Notes: generated from the letters alone by a model not told the origin. A stretch of 64,000 bases of DNA from Streptomyces sp. ISL-98 (GCF_018614055.1 NZ_JAGGPB010000039.1:1-64000); one strand, 5' to 3'. Positions 15,572 through 24,575 are shown, numbered from the stretch's first letter. A program made the numbers and translations.

Positions 15572-16564
15572 ATGAGCGACGACACAGACGCACAACGCAT
15601 ACAGAGATTCGGCCGACGTACGGTGCTGCGCGGCGCCGCCCTCGGCGCGGCGGCCCCGCTCCTTACCTCCACCGCCGCCGCGTCCGAGGCGGCCACCCGC
15701 GGGGCCCCGGCGGCCGGTTCGGCGTCCCTCCGCTGGCTCGGCACCTCCGGCTGGCGCATCGACGTCGACGGCCGGACCGTGCTCTTCGACCCGTACATCA
15801 CCCGGTTCAAGACCGGGCTGTTCTCCGGCGCCTTCAAGCCCGACACGGAGCTGAAGTCCAATCCCAAGCTGGTACGGGAATACATCGGCCGCCCCGAAAT
15901 CGTCCTGGTCAGCCACTGCCACTGGGATCACCTTGCCGATGTGCCCTACATTGCCAAGTCCACCGGCGCCCGGATCATCGGCACCGAGACCACATTCCAT
16001 GTGCTGGTCGCATTCGGTGTCGACCCGGACCAGATCTCGGTGGTGAAGGGCGGCGAGGTCCTGGACTTCGGCGGGCTCACCGTCGAGGCCGTGGCGAGCC
16101 GGCACAGTCGCAACAAGCGCCACTCCTATTTCGCCCCGGGCACGCTGAACGCACCACCCGCGGCGGCCCCGAGGACCATCTCCGACCTGCCGGAGGGCGA
16201 CACACTCGCCTTCCAGGTGACGGCCCCCAACAGTGGCCCGTCGGCGTTCCTGATGGGCGCCAGCGACTTCTCCGAGCGGGACGCGAAGGGACTCCGCCCC
16301 GATCTTGCGATGATCGCGGTGCCGTCCAGCGCCTCCACATCCCACTATGTGCCCCGGCTGCTGCGGGCACTGGGCAAACCCGGGGTCGTCGTGCCCGTCC
16401 ACTGGGACAACTTCGAGGAGCCGCTGAGCGATCCCCCGCGCCGCGACCCGGCGGTGGACCTGGCCGCATTCATCGCCCAGGTCCACCGGGAGTCTCCGGC
16501 TAGCCGGATCGTCGTCCCGGATTACCGCACCACGTATGGCGGTGACATGCGGCCGAGGAACTGA
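15572..16564 (+). CDS. Tat-exported metallo-beta-lactamase-fold hydrolase
   Basis: The 330-aa protein has an N-terminal twin-arginine signal (F-G-R-R-T-V-L-R-G-A-A-L-G-A, about 13-26). The mature domain carries H-C-H-W-D-H (115-120), the dinuclear metal motif of the MBL fold, with further candidates in S-R-H-S, M-G-A-S-D and P-V-H-W-D-N. The pattern and length resemble the UlaG/RomA-like branch of MBL proteins that act on lactones, phosphodiesters or N-acyl lipids. An upstream hairpin-free gap of 83 bp separates it from the beta-lactamase-like gene. Substrate unknown. Confidence 0.88.
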   Translation: MSDDTDAQRIQRFGRRTVLRGAALGAAAPLLTSTAAASEAATRGAPAAGSASLRWLGTSGWRIDVDGRTVLFDPYITRFKTGLFSGAFKPDTELKSNPKLVREYIGRPEIVLVSHCHWDHLADVPYIAKSTGARIIGTETTFHVLVAFGVDPDQISVVKGGEVLDFGGLTVEAVASRHSRNKRHSYFAPGTLNAPPAAAPRTISDLPEGDTLAFQVTAPNSGPSAFLMGASDFSERDAKGLRPDLAMIAVPSSASTSHYVPRLLRALGKPGVVVPVHWDNFEEPLSDPPRRDPAVDLAAFIAQVHRESPASRIVVPDYRTTYGGDMRPRN

Positions 16565-16579
16565 CCGGCCTACCCCAGG

Positions 16580-16912
16580 TTGGACCGGTCAGAGGCTGCC
16601 CGGGACAAGCAGGTCATTGCCGCGATGCAAACGTTCATTTCGCAATGGCACAAGCAGGCGAGCTCGCCACCTTCGGTCGCGCAAGTCGCTGAGGGACTTC
16701 AGATTTCAGAAAAGTGGGTCCTTTCCGCCAATCGGTCCCTTCTGGGTACACGCGCGGTAAGAAGCGGGGCCACGGTCATCTTTCCCGCAGCATCGGTCGT
16801 AGTGGAGGGCCAGACCGAGCCTCAGCACATCGACATTTTCGTCGTCTCTCAACATCTGACGCGCGGGACGGCCGCGATCCGCTGGGACTGGGCGACGCGA
16901 TCGGCGCGCTGA
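16580..16912 (+). CDS. Small open frame of unknown function
   Basis: A TTG at 16580 opens 110 codons (start L-D-R-S-E-A-A-R-D-K-Q-V-I). The first 60 residues could form a small helical, winged-helix-like fold. The C-terminal third runs into the region of the DUF721-like remnant and looks random. No ribosome-binding site of note. It may be a fragment left by the rearrangement that damaged the next gene. Confidence 0.25.
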   Translation: MDRSEAARDKQVIAAMQTFISQWHKQASSPPSVAQVAEGLQISEKWVLSANRSLLGTRAVRSGATVIFPAASVVVEGQTEPQHIDIFVVSQHLTRGTAAIRWDWATRSAR

Positions 16913-17463
16913 TCACGGAGCGGGCCCGGGAACTCCCTGCCGCCGGCGGCGCGCTGCGCGACCGGCGGCCAGCCATCGCACCGGCCCCCGCGGAGCACGT
17001 CGCCGCGACTGAATTCGACGCGGAGGCACGGGAGCTGACGCTGCGCCCGGAGCCGACCGCCTGGGCGGCGAAGGCGGGCATCGAGCAGACTCGGATCGTC
17101 CGCGACGTCGACAAGGCTGCGGGCGGTCAGGCGGTCCGCAGGGTCCGTGTGCTGGCTCCCGGATCCGTCCCCGCGGCCGCGATCGCGGCCGCCAATCCGG
17201 CACCGTTCCAGGTGACGTCCGCGTCGGAGGCGCCGCGTACCCGCGAGACCGCTTCGGCCAGCTACCGCCGCGCGCTCGCCTCCCAACAGGCCGCCAAGCC
17301 CGCACCCCGGCTGAACCGGGTATTGCGGAGGCAGTCGAGCTCAGCGCCCGTGCGTTCCGCGGGCGGAGACGGTCCCGGACGATGCGCCGGCCCGATCGAG
17401 GCGTCCCGCATCCAGCGCCGTCGCGCAGCCGCTGCCACCGAGGCCAATGACGGAGGTGAATGA
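16880..17463 (+). pseudogene. Decayed DUF721 (DciA-like) protein gene
   Basis: The plus-strand frame to the TGA at 17461 contains A-E-H-V-A-A-T-E-F-D-A-E-A-R-E-L-T-L-R-P, then V-R-R-V-R-V-L-A-P-G and T-R-E-T-A-S-A-S-Y-R-R-A-L-A. This order is typical of the long DUF721 proteins of Streptomyces. The expected continuation I-A-E-A-V-E-L-S-A-R-A-F-R is found near 17320 in another frame, so at least one frameshift is present, and the N-terminus is missing. Such genes occur on Streptomyces chromosome arms and linear plasmids. Confidence 0.55.
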
Positions 17464-17793
17464 GGGTGGCCAGGCAGACGGTCGACGAAGACCAGTCAGG
17501 CGCGCACGCGGTGTGGGTTCTGGGAGTCGGTCCCCACACGAGGCGGATCAGCCGGCTGTGCTCGACTCCCTCTGACACTGTCGGGCACTGTCGGGTCTCA
17601 TCTGCGGCGTTTCTTTGGGATCATCCGATCGTTGGTCTGGTCGTGTGATTGAGCGATGTCCAATAGGTATGGATCGACGGCGGCCCGGTGGCGGCGACGC
17701 CCCACAGTGCGGCTGGCGGCCGCTACCCCGCGCTCGTTTATCCGACCCCACCCTGCCCTGCCTGTGTCCGGGGCATGCGAACGGAGAGCCCCC
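17464..17793. other. Non-coding gap
   Basis: About 330 bp between the DUF721 remnant and the condensation-domain gene. It contains a short direct repeat (CACTGTCGGG twice, near 17576-17598) and AT-richer sequence around 17610-17680 that could hold the promoter of the next gene. No gene was recognised. Confidence 0.4.
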
Positions 17794-19197
17794 GTGCGAA
17801 TGACCGACATGCAGCGTTGCGAGATCCGGCCCGGACATCTCGTGGAATGGACGCTGCATCCGACGACCGTTGAGACCGCGATGAGTCTGCCGGACGATTC
17901 CCGCCCGCCCGCGTACGTACAGGAGTCCCACGTTCGAACGGCGCGATCGGCACGCCAAAACGGCATGTTCGTAGCGACGTGGCTAGGCACCGCATTCGAT
18001 ATCCCGGGGCAGGTCGATCTCGACGTCCTCCAAGACGCACTGCGGGCCTGGACACTTCGGCACGAGACGCTGCGCAGCGGTTTCCGCTGGATCGGCGACG
18101 ACATGCGGCGCTTCACGCTGGACGCCGATGCCGTCATGCTGCACCGCGAGGACATCGGCGACTTTCCCGACGCCCAGAAGCTGGCCCAGTACCTGCAGGA
18201 CCGCTTCGACATCGCGGCGGACGCGCTCACCTGGCCGAATTTCATTTTCACCGCGGTCGTCAGGGACGACAGCGCAAGTGTCTACATGGCGTTCGACCAC
18301 AGCAACGTCGACGCATACTCGATCCAGCACATCCCCGCCGAGATCCACGAGCTCTACGCGGCCTTGCTCGAAGGCCGCGCCGTGGACACGGCACCGGTCG
18401 CCAGTTACGTCGACTTCTGCGCAACCGAGCGCACGGACGCCGATCAGATCGACGACACGCACGCGATCGTCGCTCGCTGGCGGGATTTCGTCGCCCAATG
18501 CGACGGGAAGCTGCCGAATTTCCCCGTCGACCTCGGTCTCGACCCCGAAGGGCCGTTGCCCACCCAGAAGTTCATGCACGAGATGCTCGTGGACGACGCG
18601 GATGCGGCGGCCTTCGAGGCATACTGCCGCCGGTACGGCGGAAGCATGGTCGGCATCCTCGCGGCCACCGGCCTCCTCGTCCGCGAAATCAGCGGGCAGA
18701 CGGTGTACCGCACCATCGTGCCGTTCCACACCAGGGCGAAATCCCAGTGGTCGGACTCGGTGGGCTGGTACGTGGGCAACGCGCCGGTCGAGATTCCCGT
18801 GGCGCAGGCGACGGATTTCGACAGCGCACTGGAGATGGTCCGAGCCGCGCTACGGGCGAACCGCCCACTGTCACGGATGCCCCTCGCCCGCGTACTCCGT
18901 CTACTGGGCTCCGACTTCCGGCCCACGTCTCCGGACCTGTACTCGATCGTCTCGTTCGTCGACGCGCGCGGCATCCCCGGGTCCGAGCGGTGGCAGGACC
19001 TGAAGGTGTACGGGCTGGCCCGGGCTTCGTACGGCGACCAGGTGTGCGCGTGGGCAACGAGGCTCCACGAGGGCTTGCAGTTCGCCTGCCGCTATCCGGA
19101 CACCGACATCGCGTACAAGAACATGCGGCTGTACGTCGAAGGGCTGCGGGAACTCATCGTTTCGGTGGCGCGCCAAGACTCAACCGTGCGCGCCTGA
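17794..19197 (+). CDS. Stand-alone condensation-domain acyltransferase
   Basis: GTG 17794 (GGAGAG 5 bp upstream) gives 467 aa; an ATG at 17800 is an alternative. The protein is one NRPS-type condensation fold. It has F-D-H-S-N-V-D (H169 and D173 of the HxxxD catalytic motif, where HHxxxDG is usual), the bridge region around Y-R-T-I-V-P-F-H-T-R, and the late segment V-G-W-Y-V-G-N-A-P. No carrier or adenylation domain is attached. Free-standing enzymes of this type (PapA-like, or Streptomyces ester- and amide-forming C proteins) join an acyl group to an alcohol or amine. No partner genes are adjacent, so substrates are unknown. The first His and the Gly of the motif are changed. Confidence 0.85.
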   Translation: MRMTDMQRCEIRPGHLVEWTLHPTTVETAMSLPDDSRPPAYVQESHVRTARSARQNGMFVATWLGTAFDIPGQVDLDVLQDALRAWTLRHETLRSGFRWIGDDMRRFTLDADAVMLHREDIGDFPDAQKLAQYLQDRFDIAADALTWPNFIFTAVVRDDSASVYMAFDHSNVDAYSIQHIPAEIHELYAALLEGRAVDTAPVASYVDFCATERTDADQIDDTHAIVARWRDFVAQCDGKLPNFPVDLGLDPEGPLPTQKFMHEMLVDDADAAAFEAYCRRYGGSMVGILAATGLLVREISGQTVYRTIVPFHTRAKSQWSDSVGWYVGNAPVEIPVAQATDFDSALEMVRAALRANRPLSRMPLARVLRLLGSDFRPTSPDLYSIVSFVDARGIPGSERWQDLKVYGLARASYGDQVCAWATRLHEGLQFACRYPDTDIAYKNMRLYVEGLRELIVSVARQDSTVRA

Positions 19198-19249
19198 CGA
19201 GCTCGAGCATGGTCGGCTTCGCGTGACCGACGGACAGCCGGATGAAGGC

Positions 19250-19477
19250 CCCGACGTCCCGCTGGTCCAGGCCCGGTCTCGATGCCGTGCTCTTACCGGC
19301 TGCGGGCAGCGCCTGCGAGGCCCAACAGTCCTTGTCCGTACCTGCGGCCTTGAGTGCGTCGTACTGCCGGTCGAGCTTCTGCCCGCCGGTCGAGACCCGG
19401 GCGTACCCGATCCGGATGTCGGTGAGCACCAGCGGCTCGGGAGTGAGGAGTTCGGACGGCTCCAGGGGTGCATTCAT
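19250..19477 (-). pseudogene. Serine recombinase (resolvase) N-terminal fragment
   Basis: The minus-strand frame starts near 19477 and reads I-R-I-G-Y-A-R-V-S-T-G-G-Q-K-L-D-R-Q, the conserved catalytic start of resolvase/invertase proteins including the nucleophilic Ser. It continues D-A-L-K-A-A-G and then degenerates. The frame ends at 19154. The DNA-binding half is gone. Confidence 0.7.
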
Positions 19478-19494
19478 TCCCCGGATCTTCTCAG

Positions 19495-19695
19495 TGTTCC
19501 GGTGAGGCGGTAGAGCGCGAGCTGGGCATCCGCGATCGCATCGGAGGGGACCGCCACCACGATCACCTCAGCGTCGGAGGCGTCCCCGCCGTCGCGGCCC
19601 AGCGCGGTCACATTGTGACCGGCCCGCTGCCAGAGCCGCGCGAGGCCGCCACCGACGTGTCCCCTGCCCACGCGTGATATCCAATTGATCCTCCC
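19495..19695 (-). pseudogene. Fragment of an NADPH-dependent F420/NAD-binding oxidoreductase
   Basis: The minus-strand frame reads R-V-G-R-G-H-V-G-G-G-L-A-R-L-W-Q-R-A-G-H-N-V-T, then D-A-E-V-I-V-V-A-V-P-S-D-A-I. This is the nucleotide-binding start of the F420-dependent NADP oxidoreductase/NAD-binding family, with an expected glycine replaced by R. It runs out into sequence that joins the resolvase fragment. Confidence 0.5.
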
Positions 19696-19774
19696 GAAGT
19701 GTCGCCACGCCCACGGTAGGGGCGCCAATCGGTTGAATACCGGATGAAAATTAGCAAAAGGGTGAGATCCCGGG

Positions 19775-20434
19775 CTAGTCCTCCGCCCGTTGGGTGACAG
19801 GCGCCTCGGTGCGGTCTCCTGGGAACTCGTACCACCGGCGCTGCAGGCAGACGTAGCGCACATCGGCCTCGACCAGGCGGAGGAAAGCCGCGACGGTCTC
19901 GGAAAGACGCTGCTGCAGGCCGGAATCGGTGAGCAGACCGTCCTGGGTGAAGCCCTTGTGGGCCCTGGCAAGGCTGAACATGTCCGGATAGACGCGGGTG
20001 CCCAGGTGCTCCAGGGGAACCCTCAGGGCCCATAGCCCGCGGTTTCCGCCGACCAGGGACGGGGAGGCAGAGACGAGCAGCGCGTGCTTGGTCTTGAACG
20101 GCTGCGGCTGGACGCGGGAGACCCAGTCGATCGCGTTCTTCAGCACTCCGGGCACGGAGGCGTTGTACTCCGGGGAGGAGATCACAAAGGCGTCGCACCG
20201 CTCGAGCCGGTCACGCAGCGCGAGAGCGCCCTCCGGCAGCCCCACGGCGGCCTCCACATCGCCGTCGTACGGGGGCATGTCGAAGTCGCGCATGGCGGCG
20301 AGGTCGACGGTGGCGCCGATTTCGGCGATCAGGCGGCCCACGAGGGAGGCGAGGCGGGCGTTGGTGGATTCGGCCCGCAGCGCGGCGCCGAGGACGAGCA
20401 CGCGCAAGGGACCGGGGTGGGCGTCCGTGGGCAT
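19775..20434 (-). CDS. NADPH-dependent FMN reductase (quinone/azo/chromate reductase type)
   Basis: The 219-aa flavodoxin-like protein starts at ATG 20434. It contains the phosphate-binding start V-L-V-L-G-A-A-L-R-A-E-S-T-N and the signature S-P-E-Y-N-A-S-V-P-G-V-L-K-N-A-I-D-W, which binds FMN and forms the dimer contact. The family reduces FMN or quinones with NAD(P)H. It stands alone, between IS and gene debris. A 5'-extended frame exists but is Arg/Pro-rich and lacks similarity. Confidence 0.9.
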   Translation of the reverse strand: MPTDAHPGPLRVLVLGAALRAESTNARLASLVGRLIAEIGATVDLAAMRDFDMPPYDGDVEAAVGLPEGALALRDRLERCDAFVISSPEYNASVPGVLKNAIDWVSRVQPQPFKTKHALLVSASPSLVGGNRGLWALRVPLEHLGTRVYPDMFSLARAHKGFTQDGLLTDSGLQQRLSETVAAFLRLVEADVRYVCLQRRWYEFPGDRTEAPVTQRAED

Positions 20435-20689
20435 GGCAACATCCTTCCATCGTGCGGGTTCGCCCGGCCAGGGCGTCATGCGGACCAGTGTGGTCCGGGT
20501 AGGGCGGCCGCGCGATCGGTACGGGGCTCTCCGGGCCAGGCCGCGTGTGCCTCCGTCGTATTTGGCGAGCCCGGTGCTGGTAGCCGCGGTGGCGGTGACC
20601 GGTCGACGGAGCGCTGGCCGTCGGCCGGCCGCCTTCCGGCCAGTGCTTCGTGGGACCCGACACCGTGCCGGGGGGACAGTGGGGAGGTA

Positions 20690-20804
20690 AGGGGCGGAGG
20701 CTGTCGGCACGGAGGCCGGCCGAGACGATGGCCATGGCCTGCCCGGTGGTGATGAGTTCGAGCTTGTCTTCGAGGGCTTCGGTGAAGGGGGCTTTCGGCC
20801 TCAA
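20690..20804 (-). pseudogene. LysR effector-domain fragment
   Basis: The minus-strand stretch A-L-E-D-K-L-E-L-I-T-T-G-Q-A-M-A-I-V-S-A-G-L matches the late conserved segment of LTTR effector domains (E-K-L-E-L-V-A-A-G-x-G-I-A-x-x-P). No HTH is nearby. Only about 38 residues remain. The rest of the gap 20435-20824 shows no gene. Confidence 0.4.
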
Positions 20805-20824
20805 TGACCGCCGGTATGCGGTGC

Positions 20825-21397
20825 TCAGGCGGCCGTTTCGCCGGCCTCAAGGACTGCCTCGATGTCGACCACGACATCGACCATGGCGCTGACGACGACT
20901 CCGCCCCGGTCGACCACATCGTTCCAACTCACCCCGAAGTCATGGCGATTGATGCGGGTGGTGGCCGTGAACCCGGCGCGTCGCCTGGGGCCCAGGTCTC
21001 GACCGTCCTCCCACCAGGGGGTGTCCCACTGTCCCAAGTAGGTGACGTCGAAGAGCACAGGATGCGTGACACCCCGCACGGTGAGATTTCCGGTGACCTC
21101 GAACTCGGTTGCGCTGAGCTGATGAACGCGCGACCCGACGAATGTCCACGTCGGGTGGTGCTCGACGTCGAAGAAATCGGCACTGCCCAGATGGGCGTCA
21201 CGCTCGGGCTGACCTGTGTACACCCGGGTCGCGTCGATGGTCGCCTTGACGCGGGCCTTCTCCGGCTCGTCGGGATCGACCTCCAGCCAGCCGTGCACGT
21301 TCTTGAACTGCCCGCGCACGTAGGTGACCATCATGTGCCTGGCGCGGAACTCCGCGCCGGTATGGCCGGGCTCGAAGAACCATCTCGTCCAAGCCAT
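20825..21397 (-). CDS. YceI-family lipid-binding-fold protein
   Basis: The 190-aa protein has the full YceI lipocalin-like barrel, with H-T-G-A-E-F-R-A-R-H-M-M-V-T-Y-V-R-G-Q-F early, then the L-G-S-A-D-F-F-D-V-E-H-H-P segment and G-N-L-T-V-R-G-V-T-H-P-V. No signal peptide, so it is a cytoplasmic version as in many actinobacteria. YceI proteins bind polyisoprenoids or amphiphiles; the role here is unknown. A DoxX-like gene lies 42 bp upstream on the same strand, a common pairing in redox and stress operons. Confidence 0.92.
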   Translation of the reverse strand: MAWTRWFFEPGHTGAEFRARHMMVTYVRGQFKNVHGWLEVDPDEPEKARVKATIDATRVYTGQPERDAHLGSADFFDVEHHPTWTFVGSRVHQLSATEFEVTGNLTVRGVTHPVLFDVTYLGQWDTPWWEDGRDLGPRRRAGFTATTRINRHDFGVSWNDVVDRGGVVVSAMVDVVVDIEAVLEAGETAA

Positions 21398-21439
21398 GTC
21401 GACTCCCGTGGCACCATTGCCCCTGGGGCGGTGGCCTGA

Positions 21440-21976
21440 TCAGCGTCGCAGCATGCGGCGCCAAGGGCCGAGGGCAGTGGTCGCGGGTCCCCGGTGTCCG
21501 GTTATGCCCTCGGCGATGAGGGAGATGCCGGCGCCCAGCATCCAGACGTCCTTGGCCAGCACGGTTCCCTGCTCAGTGGGGCGCAGACTGCCTTCCTGAC
21601 GCATGCCCGGCGTACGCAGGTAAAGCCCGAGAGTGCCGCAAGAGAATGCGCTGAGCGCAGCCCCGGCGACAGCGGCAGGGACGACCGGCAGGAGCAGCGC
21701 AGCGGCAACGGCGATCTCCCCGGTGGAGAGCAACCGGGCGAACTTCTGGGCGTCGAGCTTGCCCAGGAAGGGGTAGGCGGCGGTGGCGAACTGCTGGAGT
21801 CGCTCAGCGGTGGCCTGGTCCGCGTCGCGTTTCGACAGTCCGGAGTTGAGGAAGAACGCACCGACAGTGAGCCTGAGCGGCAGTTGCCGCGCTGCGGAAC
21901 GCCATGCCGAACCGGATGCCACGCCGAGCCTCCCAACCGTCACCCCGCCTACCACCATGCCACCCGTCCGAACCAT
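21440..21976 (-). CDS. DoxX-like membrane protein
   Basis: ATG 21976 gives 178 aa; an ATG at 21958 is also possible. Four hydrophobic spans are visible, with the pattern L-R-L-T-V-G-A-F-F-L-N-S-G-L-S-K and later T-G-E-I-A-V-A-A-A-L-L-L-P near the middle, typical of DoxX/DoxD-type membrane proteins. The C-terminal tail reads G-T-V-L-A-K-D-V-W-M-L-G-A-G. It precedes the YceI gene and is probably cotranscribed with it. The upstream end lies about 65 bp from the left end of a degenerate IS5-type element. Confidence 0.75.
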   Translation of the reverse strand: MVRTGGMVVGGVTVGRLGVASGSAWRSAARQLPLRLTVGAFFLNSGLSKRDADQATAERLQQFATAAYPFLGKLDAQKFARLLSTGEIAVAAALLLPVVPAAVAGAALSAFSCGTLGLYLRTPGMRQEGSLRPTEQGTVLAKDVWMLGAGISLIAEGITGHRGPATTALGPWRRMLRR

Positions 21977-22039
21977 GTCAAACGCGGAGTAGTCGCTGCC
22001 GGTGGCGCGTATCCGGGGCGGGTGGCAGCCTCCTTCCCA

Positions 22040-22607
22040 GGTCCTGTCCGACGGATCTTGTGACTGCTGGGGGTTCTCGTCGTTGGCATGGCCATGGGGC
22101 GGGGAAACCTGACGAACCAGGAGTGGGCTCGACTGAAGCCGCATCTGCCCAAGTCCGGGCAGCAGGGTGGACGGTGGGCCAGCCATCGCAGGGTCATCAA
22201 CGGGATCCTCTTCCGGCAACGCACCGGGGTGCCGTGGCGGGATCTGCCTGCGCGTTTCGGCAAGTGGAAGACGGTGTACGAGCGGCATCGGCGCTGGTCG
22301 GCGGACGGCACGTGGCACAGGATCTTCGCCGCCGTGCCGGCCGACGCCGACGCCGAGAGGCGCATCGACCGGTCGATGGTGAGTGTGGACTCCACCTCCT
22401 GTCGCGCTCACCAGCACGCCGCCGGAGCACGCAGAAGACCGCCGCGGGTGCCTGGAAAGACGCACGCCCCGGCAGCACCGCCCTGACGAAGGGCTCGGAC
22501 GCTCCCGGGGCGGCCTGACCTGCAAGATCCACCTCGCCAGTGCACGGCACTGTCACCCTCGCCTCAATCCGACTCTGGCTCCGCCGATGACCCGCCGAAC
22601 ACGCCCC
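22040..22607 (+). mobile_element. Degenerate, internally deleted IS5-family element
   Basis: The left end GGTCCTGTCCGACGGATCTT and the right end (reverse complement GGGGCGTGTTCGGCGGGTCA) are diverged versions of the ends of the intact copy at 61616-62566. Relative to that copy about 390 bp are missing between the middle of the transposase and its last codons, so the element is dead. Its right edge abuts the stop codon of the HAD gene. Confidence 0.75.
22088..22486 (+). pseudogene. IS5-family transposase N-terminal half
   Basis: ATG 22088 opens a frame with L-T-N-Q-E-W-A-R-L-K-P-H-L-P, then W-R-D-L-P-A-R-F-G-K-W-K-T-V-Y-E-R-H-R-R-W and the first catalytic Asp in V-S-V-D-S-T-S. It stops after 132 codons. 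The next block (T-P-R-Q-H-R-P-D-E-G-L-G-R-S-R-G-G-L-T-C-K-I-H-L) is in another frame at about 22450-22545. The rest of the catalytic domain (second Asp, Glu) is deleted. Confidence 0.85.
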
Positions 22608-23305
22608 TAGGCATGGTCGAGTTGGTCGGCCAGACCGGCCAGATCGTCGGCGTGCAGGTCGAACCCGTCCGAGGAGGTGGGCGGGTCGCCGACTGGGCGG
22701 GCGACGTAGGCGGTGCGCAGGCCGAGGCCCTGTGCTGCGCGCAGGTCCCAGGCGTGGGCGGCGACCATCAGGAGCCGCTCCGGCGGTCGTCCGGAGCCAG
22801 TTACGGCCAGCTGGTAGACCGCTGGGTCCGGCTTGTAGGTTCGGGCGTCTTCGGCGGACAGGGCCTGGTGCCAGCGCAGTCCAGCGTGGGCGTTGAGTCC
22901 CAGCAGCGCCGTCCGGCTTGCGTTGGAGAGTCCGATCAGCGGCAACCGGTCGGCGAGTCGGGCCAGTCCCGCCACGGTGTCGGGCCACGGCGGGAGCCTG
23001 CGACCTGACAGGGCCAGCGCCGCTACGGCAGCCGGATCGGCGACTCCGGCGGCATCGGCGGCATCGGCGACGAGCCTGGCGGCTTCCAGGTCGAGGACGT
23101 CGCTGGTGAGGTAAGGCCGGACGCCGTCGAGGATGCGACGTTGCTCGCGGTCGATGTGCTGCTGCCACAGCGACAAAAGCTGCTCGACCCTGGGATCGTC
23201 GAGCGATGGGTCGAGTTCACGAATGCCGGCGCGGATACCGGCAGGTTCGTCGACGAGCGTGCCGAGCACGTCGAACACGACGGCATCGATCTCTAGCTCT
23301 GACAT
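22607..23305 (-). CDS. HAD hydrolase, type II haloacid dehalogenase-like
   Basis: The 232-aa protein has HAD motif I V-V-F-D-V-L-G-T-L (Asp nucleophile near residue 11), a helical cap, motif II in G-L-S-N-A-S-R, and motif III Lys in T-Y-K-P-D-P-A-V-Y. In place of the usual double-acidic motif IV it reads V-A-A-H-A-W-D-L-R-A-A, the pattern of L-2-haloacid dehalogenases. The C-terminal TAG lies at the edge of the IS5 remnant, but length is normal for the family. True dehalogenation is not certain; many relatives are phosphatases. Confidence 0.88.
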   Translation of the reverse strand: MSELEIDAVVFDVLGTLVDEPAGIRAGIRELDPSLDDPRVEQLLSLWQQHIDREQRRILDGVRPYLTSDVLDLEAARLVADAADAAGVADPAAVAALALSGRRLPPWPDTVAGLARLADRLPLIGLSNASRTALLGLNAHAGLRWHQALSAEDARTYKPDPAVYQLAVTGSGRPPERLLMVAAHAWDLRAAQGLGLRTAYVARPVGDPPTSSDGFDLHADDLAGLADQLDHA

Positions 23306-23490
23306 GGGAGAGGTCTCCTGGACGAAGCAGGGGCGTAAGAGTGGCTGTTAGCCGAACGCAGCGGGAAGCCACCCTGATTCCCGAACCGCACGGCCTGTGC
23401 GGCAACCGCATCGCCAGGCCACAACGCACGAAGGCGCACCACCTCCGACTAGCCCCAGGAGCGAGCGACCGGCAACTCAGAGACGCGGCG

Positions 23491-23522
23491 TGGCTCCGTC
23501 CATGATCCGCCGGACAGGCCCT
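23491..23522 (+). repeat. Solo right end of the IS5-family element
   Basis: TGGCTCCGTCCATGATCCGC, continuing to CGGACAG, matches exactly the last 27 bases of coding sequence and right terminus of the intact element (62536-62562). No other part of the element is present. The remaining 23306-23641 gap holds no recognisable gene, apart from the likely promoter of the next gene. Confidence 0.75.
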
Positions 23523-23641
23523 GGGCAGTGTCTCTGCGATCAGGTAGCTGGTGTTGACCATTGGACAACCGCTACTGGTGCCGTCTTGCGGCCAACTGCG
23601 CTGTTAGCGTTGCCCCTTGAGAGAAGGGGAGAAGACACCAG

Positions 23642-24481
23642 GTGACATCGACTGCGTTTCTTATCGGCGGGGATCTGAAAGTGCGGAGGCTCGGGTTCGG
23701 GGCCATGCAATTGCCGGCGGAGCCGGGGCCGGCCCGTGAAACCTCTCTCGCGGTCGCCCGGCGAGCGGTCGAACTGGGCGTCACTCTGATCGACACCGCG
23801 CATCTATATGGCGGGGGCGCCAACGAGGAACTCCTTGCCGAGGCGCTGTACCCCTACCCGGAGGAGCTGCTGATCACCACCAAGGTCGGCGTTGCTCGAT
23901 CGGGTCCCTCAGGCGAGTGGGAGCTCGACGGGCGGCCGGCTGTTCTGCGCGATCAGGTCGAGCAGGCGCTGCGCCGACTGCGCGTTGAGCGGATCGAGCT
24001 GCTTCAGCTCCACCGTATCGATCCGCAGACGCCGCTCGCCGACCAGGTGGGCACGCTGCGAGACCTGAGGACCGAGGGCAAGATCGGCCGGATCGGGCTG
24101 TCCGAGGTCACCGTCGACGACCTCAACCAAGCACAGGACATTGTCGACGTCGCGAGCGTGCAGAACCGCTACAACCTGCTCGATCGCGAGCACGAGCCCG
24201 TGCTCGCGGCCTGCGAAGCGGCAGGCATCGCATTCCTGCCGTGGCGCCCTGTCGCCTGGGGGGAGGCTGGGGCGAGGGCCGAGGTCGCTGCCGTGGCGGC
24301 CGAAGTCGACGCCACTCCCACGCAGGTCGCGCTCGCCTGGCTCCTCGGCCACTCGCCTGTCATCCTCCCGATCCCGGGCACTGCCCGGATCGACCACCTG
24401 GAGGAGAACCTTGCTGCGGAACGTCTCCACCTGACCCAGGCCCACCGCGACCGCCTCAACCGTCTGCCCGAGTTGGCATAG
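23642..24481 (+). CDS. Aldo/keto reductase
   Basis: GTG 23642 (GAGAAGGGGAGAAG upstream) gives 279 aa with an AKR barrel. The catalytic tetrad is in place: Asp51 and Tyr56 in D-T-A-H-L-Y-G, Lys81 in T-T-K-V-G, and His124 in L-Q-L-H-R-I-D. The C-terminal cofactor pocket reads P-I-P-G-T-A-R-I-D-H-L-E-E-N. The enzyme reduces carbonyls with NADPH. It stands alone, convergent to the PucR-type gene, with 94 bp between their ends. Confidence 0.93.
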   Translation: MTSTAFLIGGDLKVRRLGFGAMQLPAEPGPARETSLAVARRAVELGVTLIDTAHLYGGGANEELLAEALYPYPEELLITTKVGVARSGPSGEWELDGRPAVLRDQVEQALRRLRVERIELLQLHRIDPQTPLADQVGTLRDLRTEGKIGRIGLSEVTVDDLNQAQDIVDVASVQNRYNLLDREHEPVLAACEAAGIAFLPWRPVAWGEAGARAEVAAVAAEVDATPTQVALAWLLGHSPVILPIPGTARIDHLEENLAAERLHLTQAHRDRLNRLPELA

Positions 24482-24575
24482 GGCTCAGCCTTTTCGGTGA
24501 TGATCTGAGCCGGATGAGGAGTGAGGCGGCGGTGACGGTGCCCTGGAACACATATCCACACACCCAATCGCGAAA

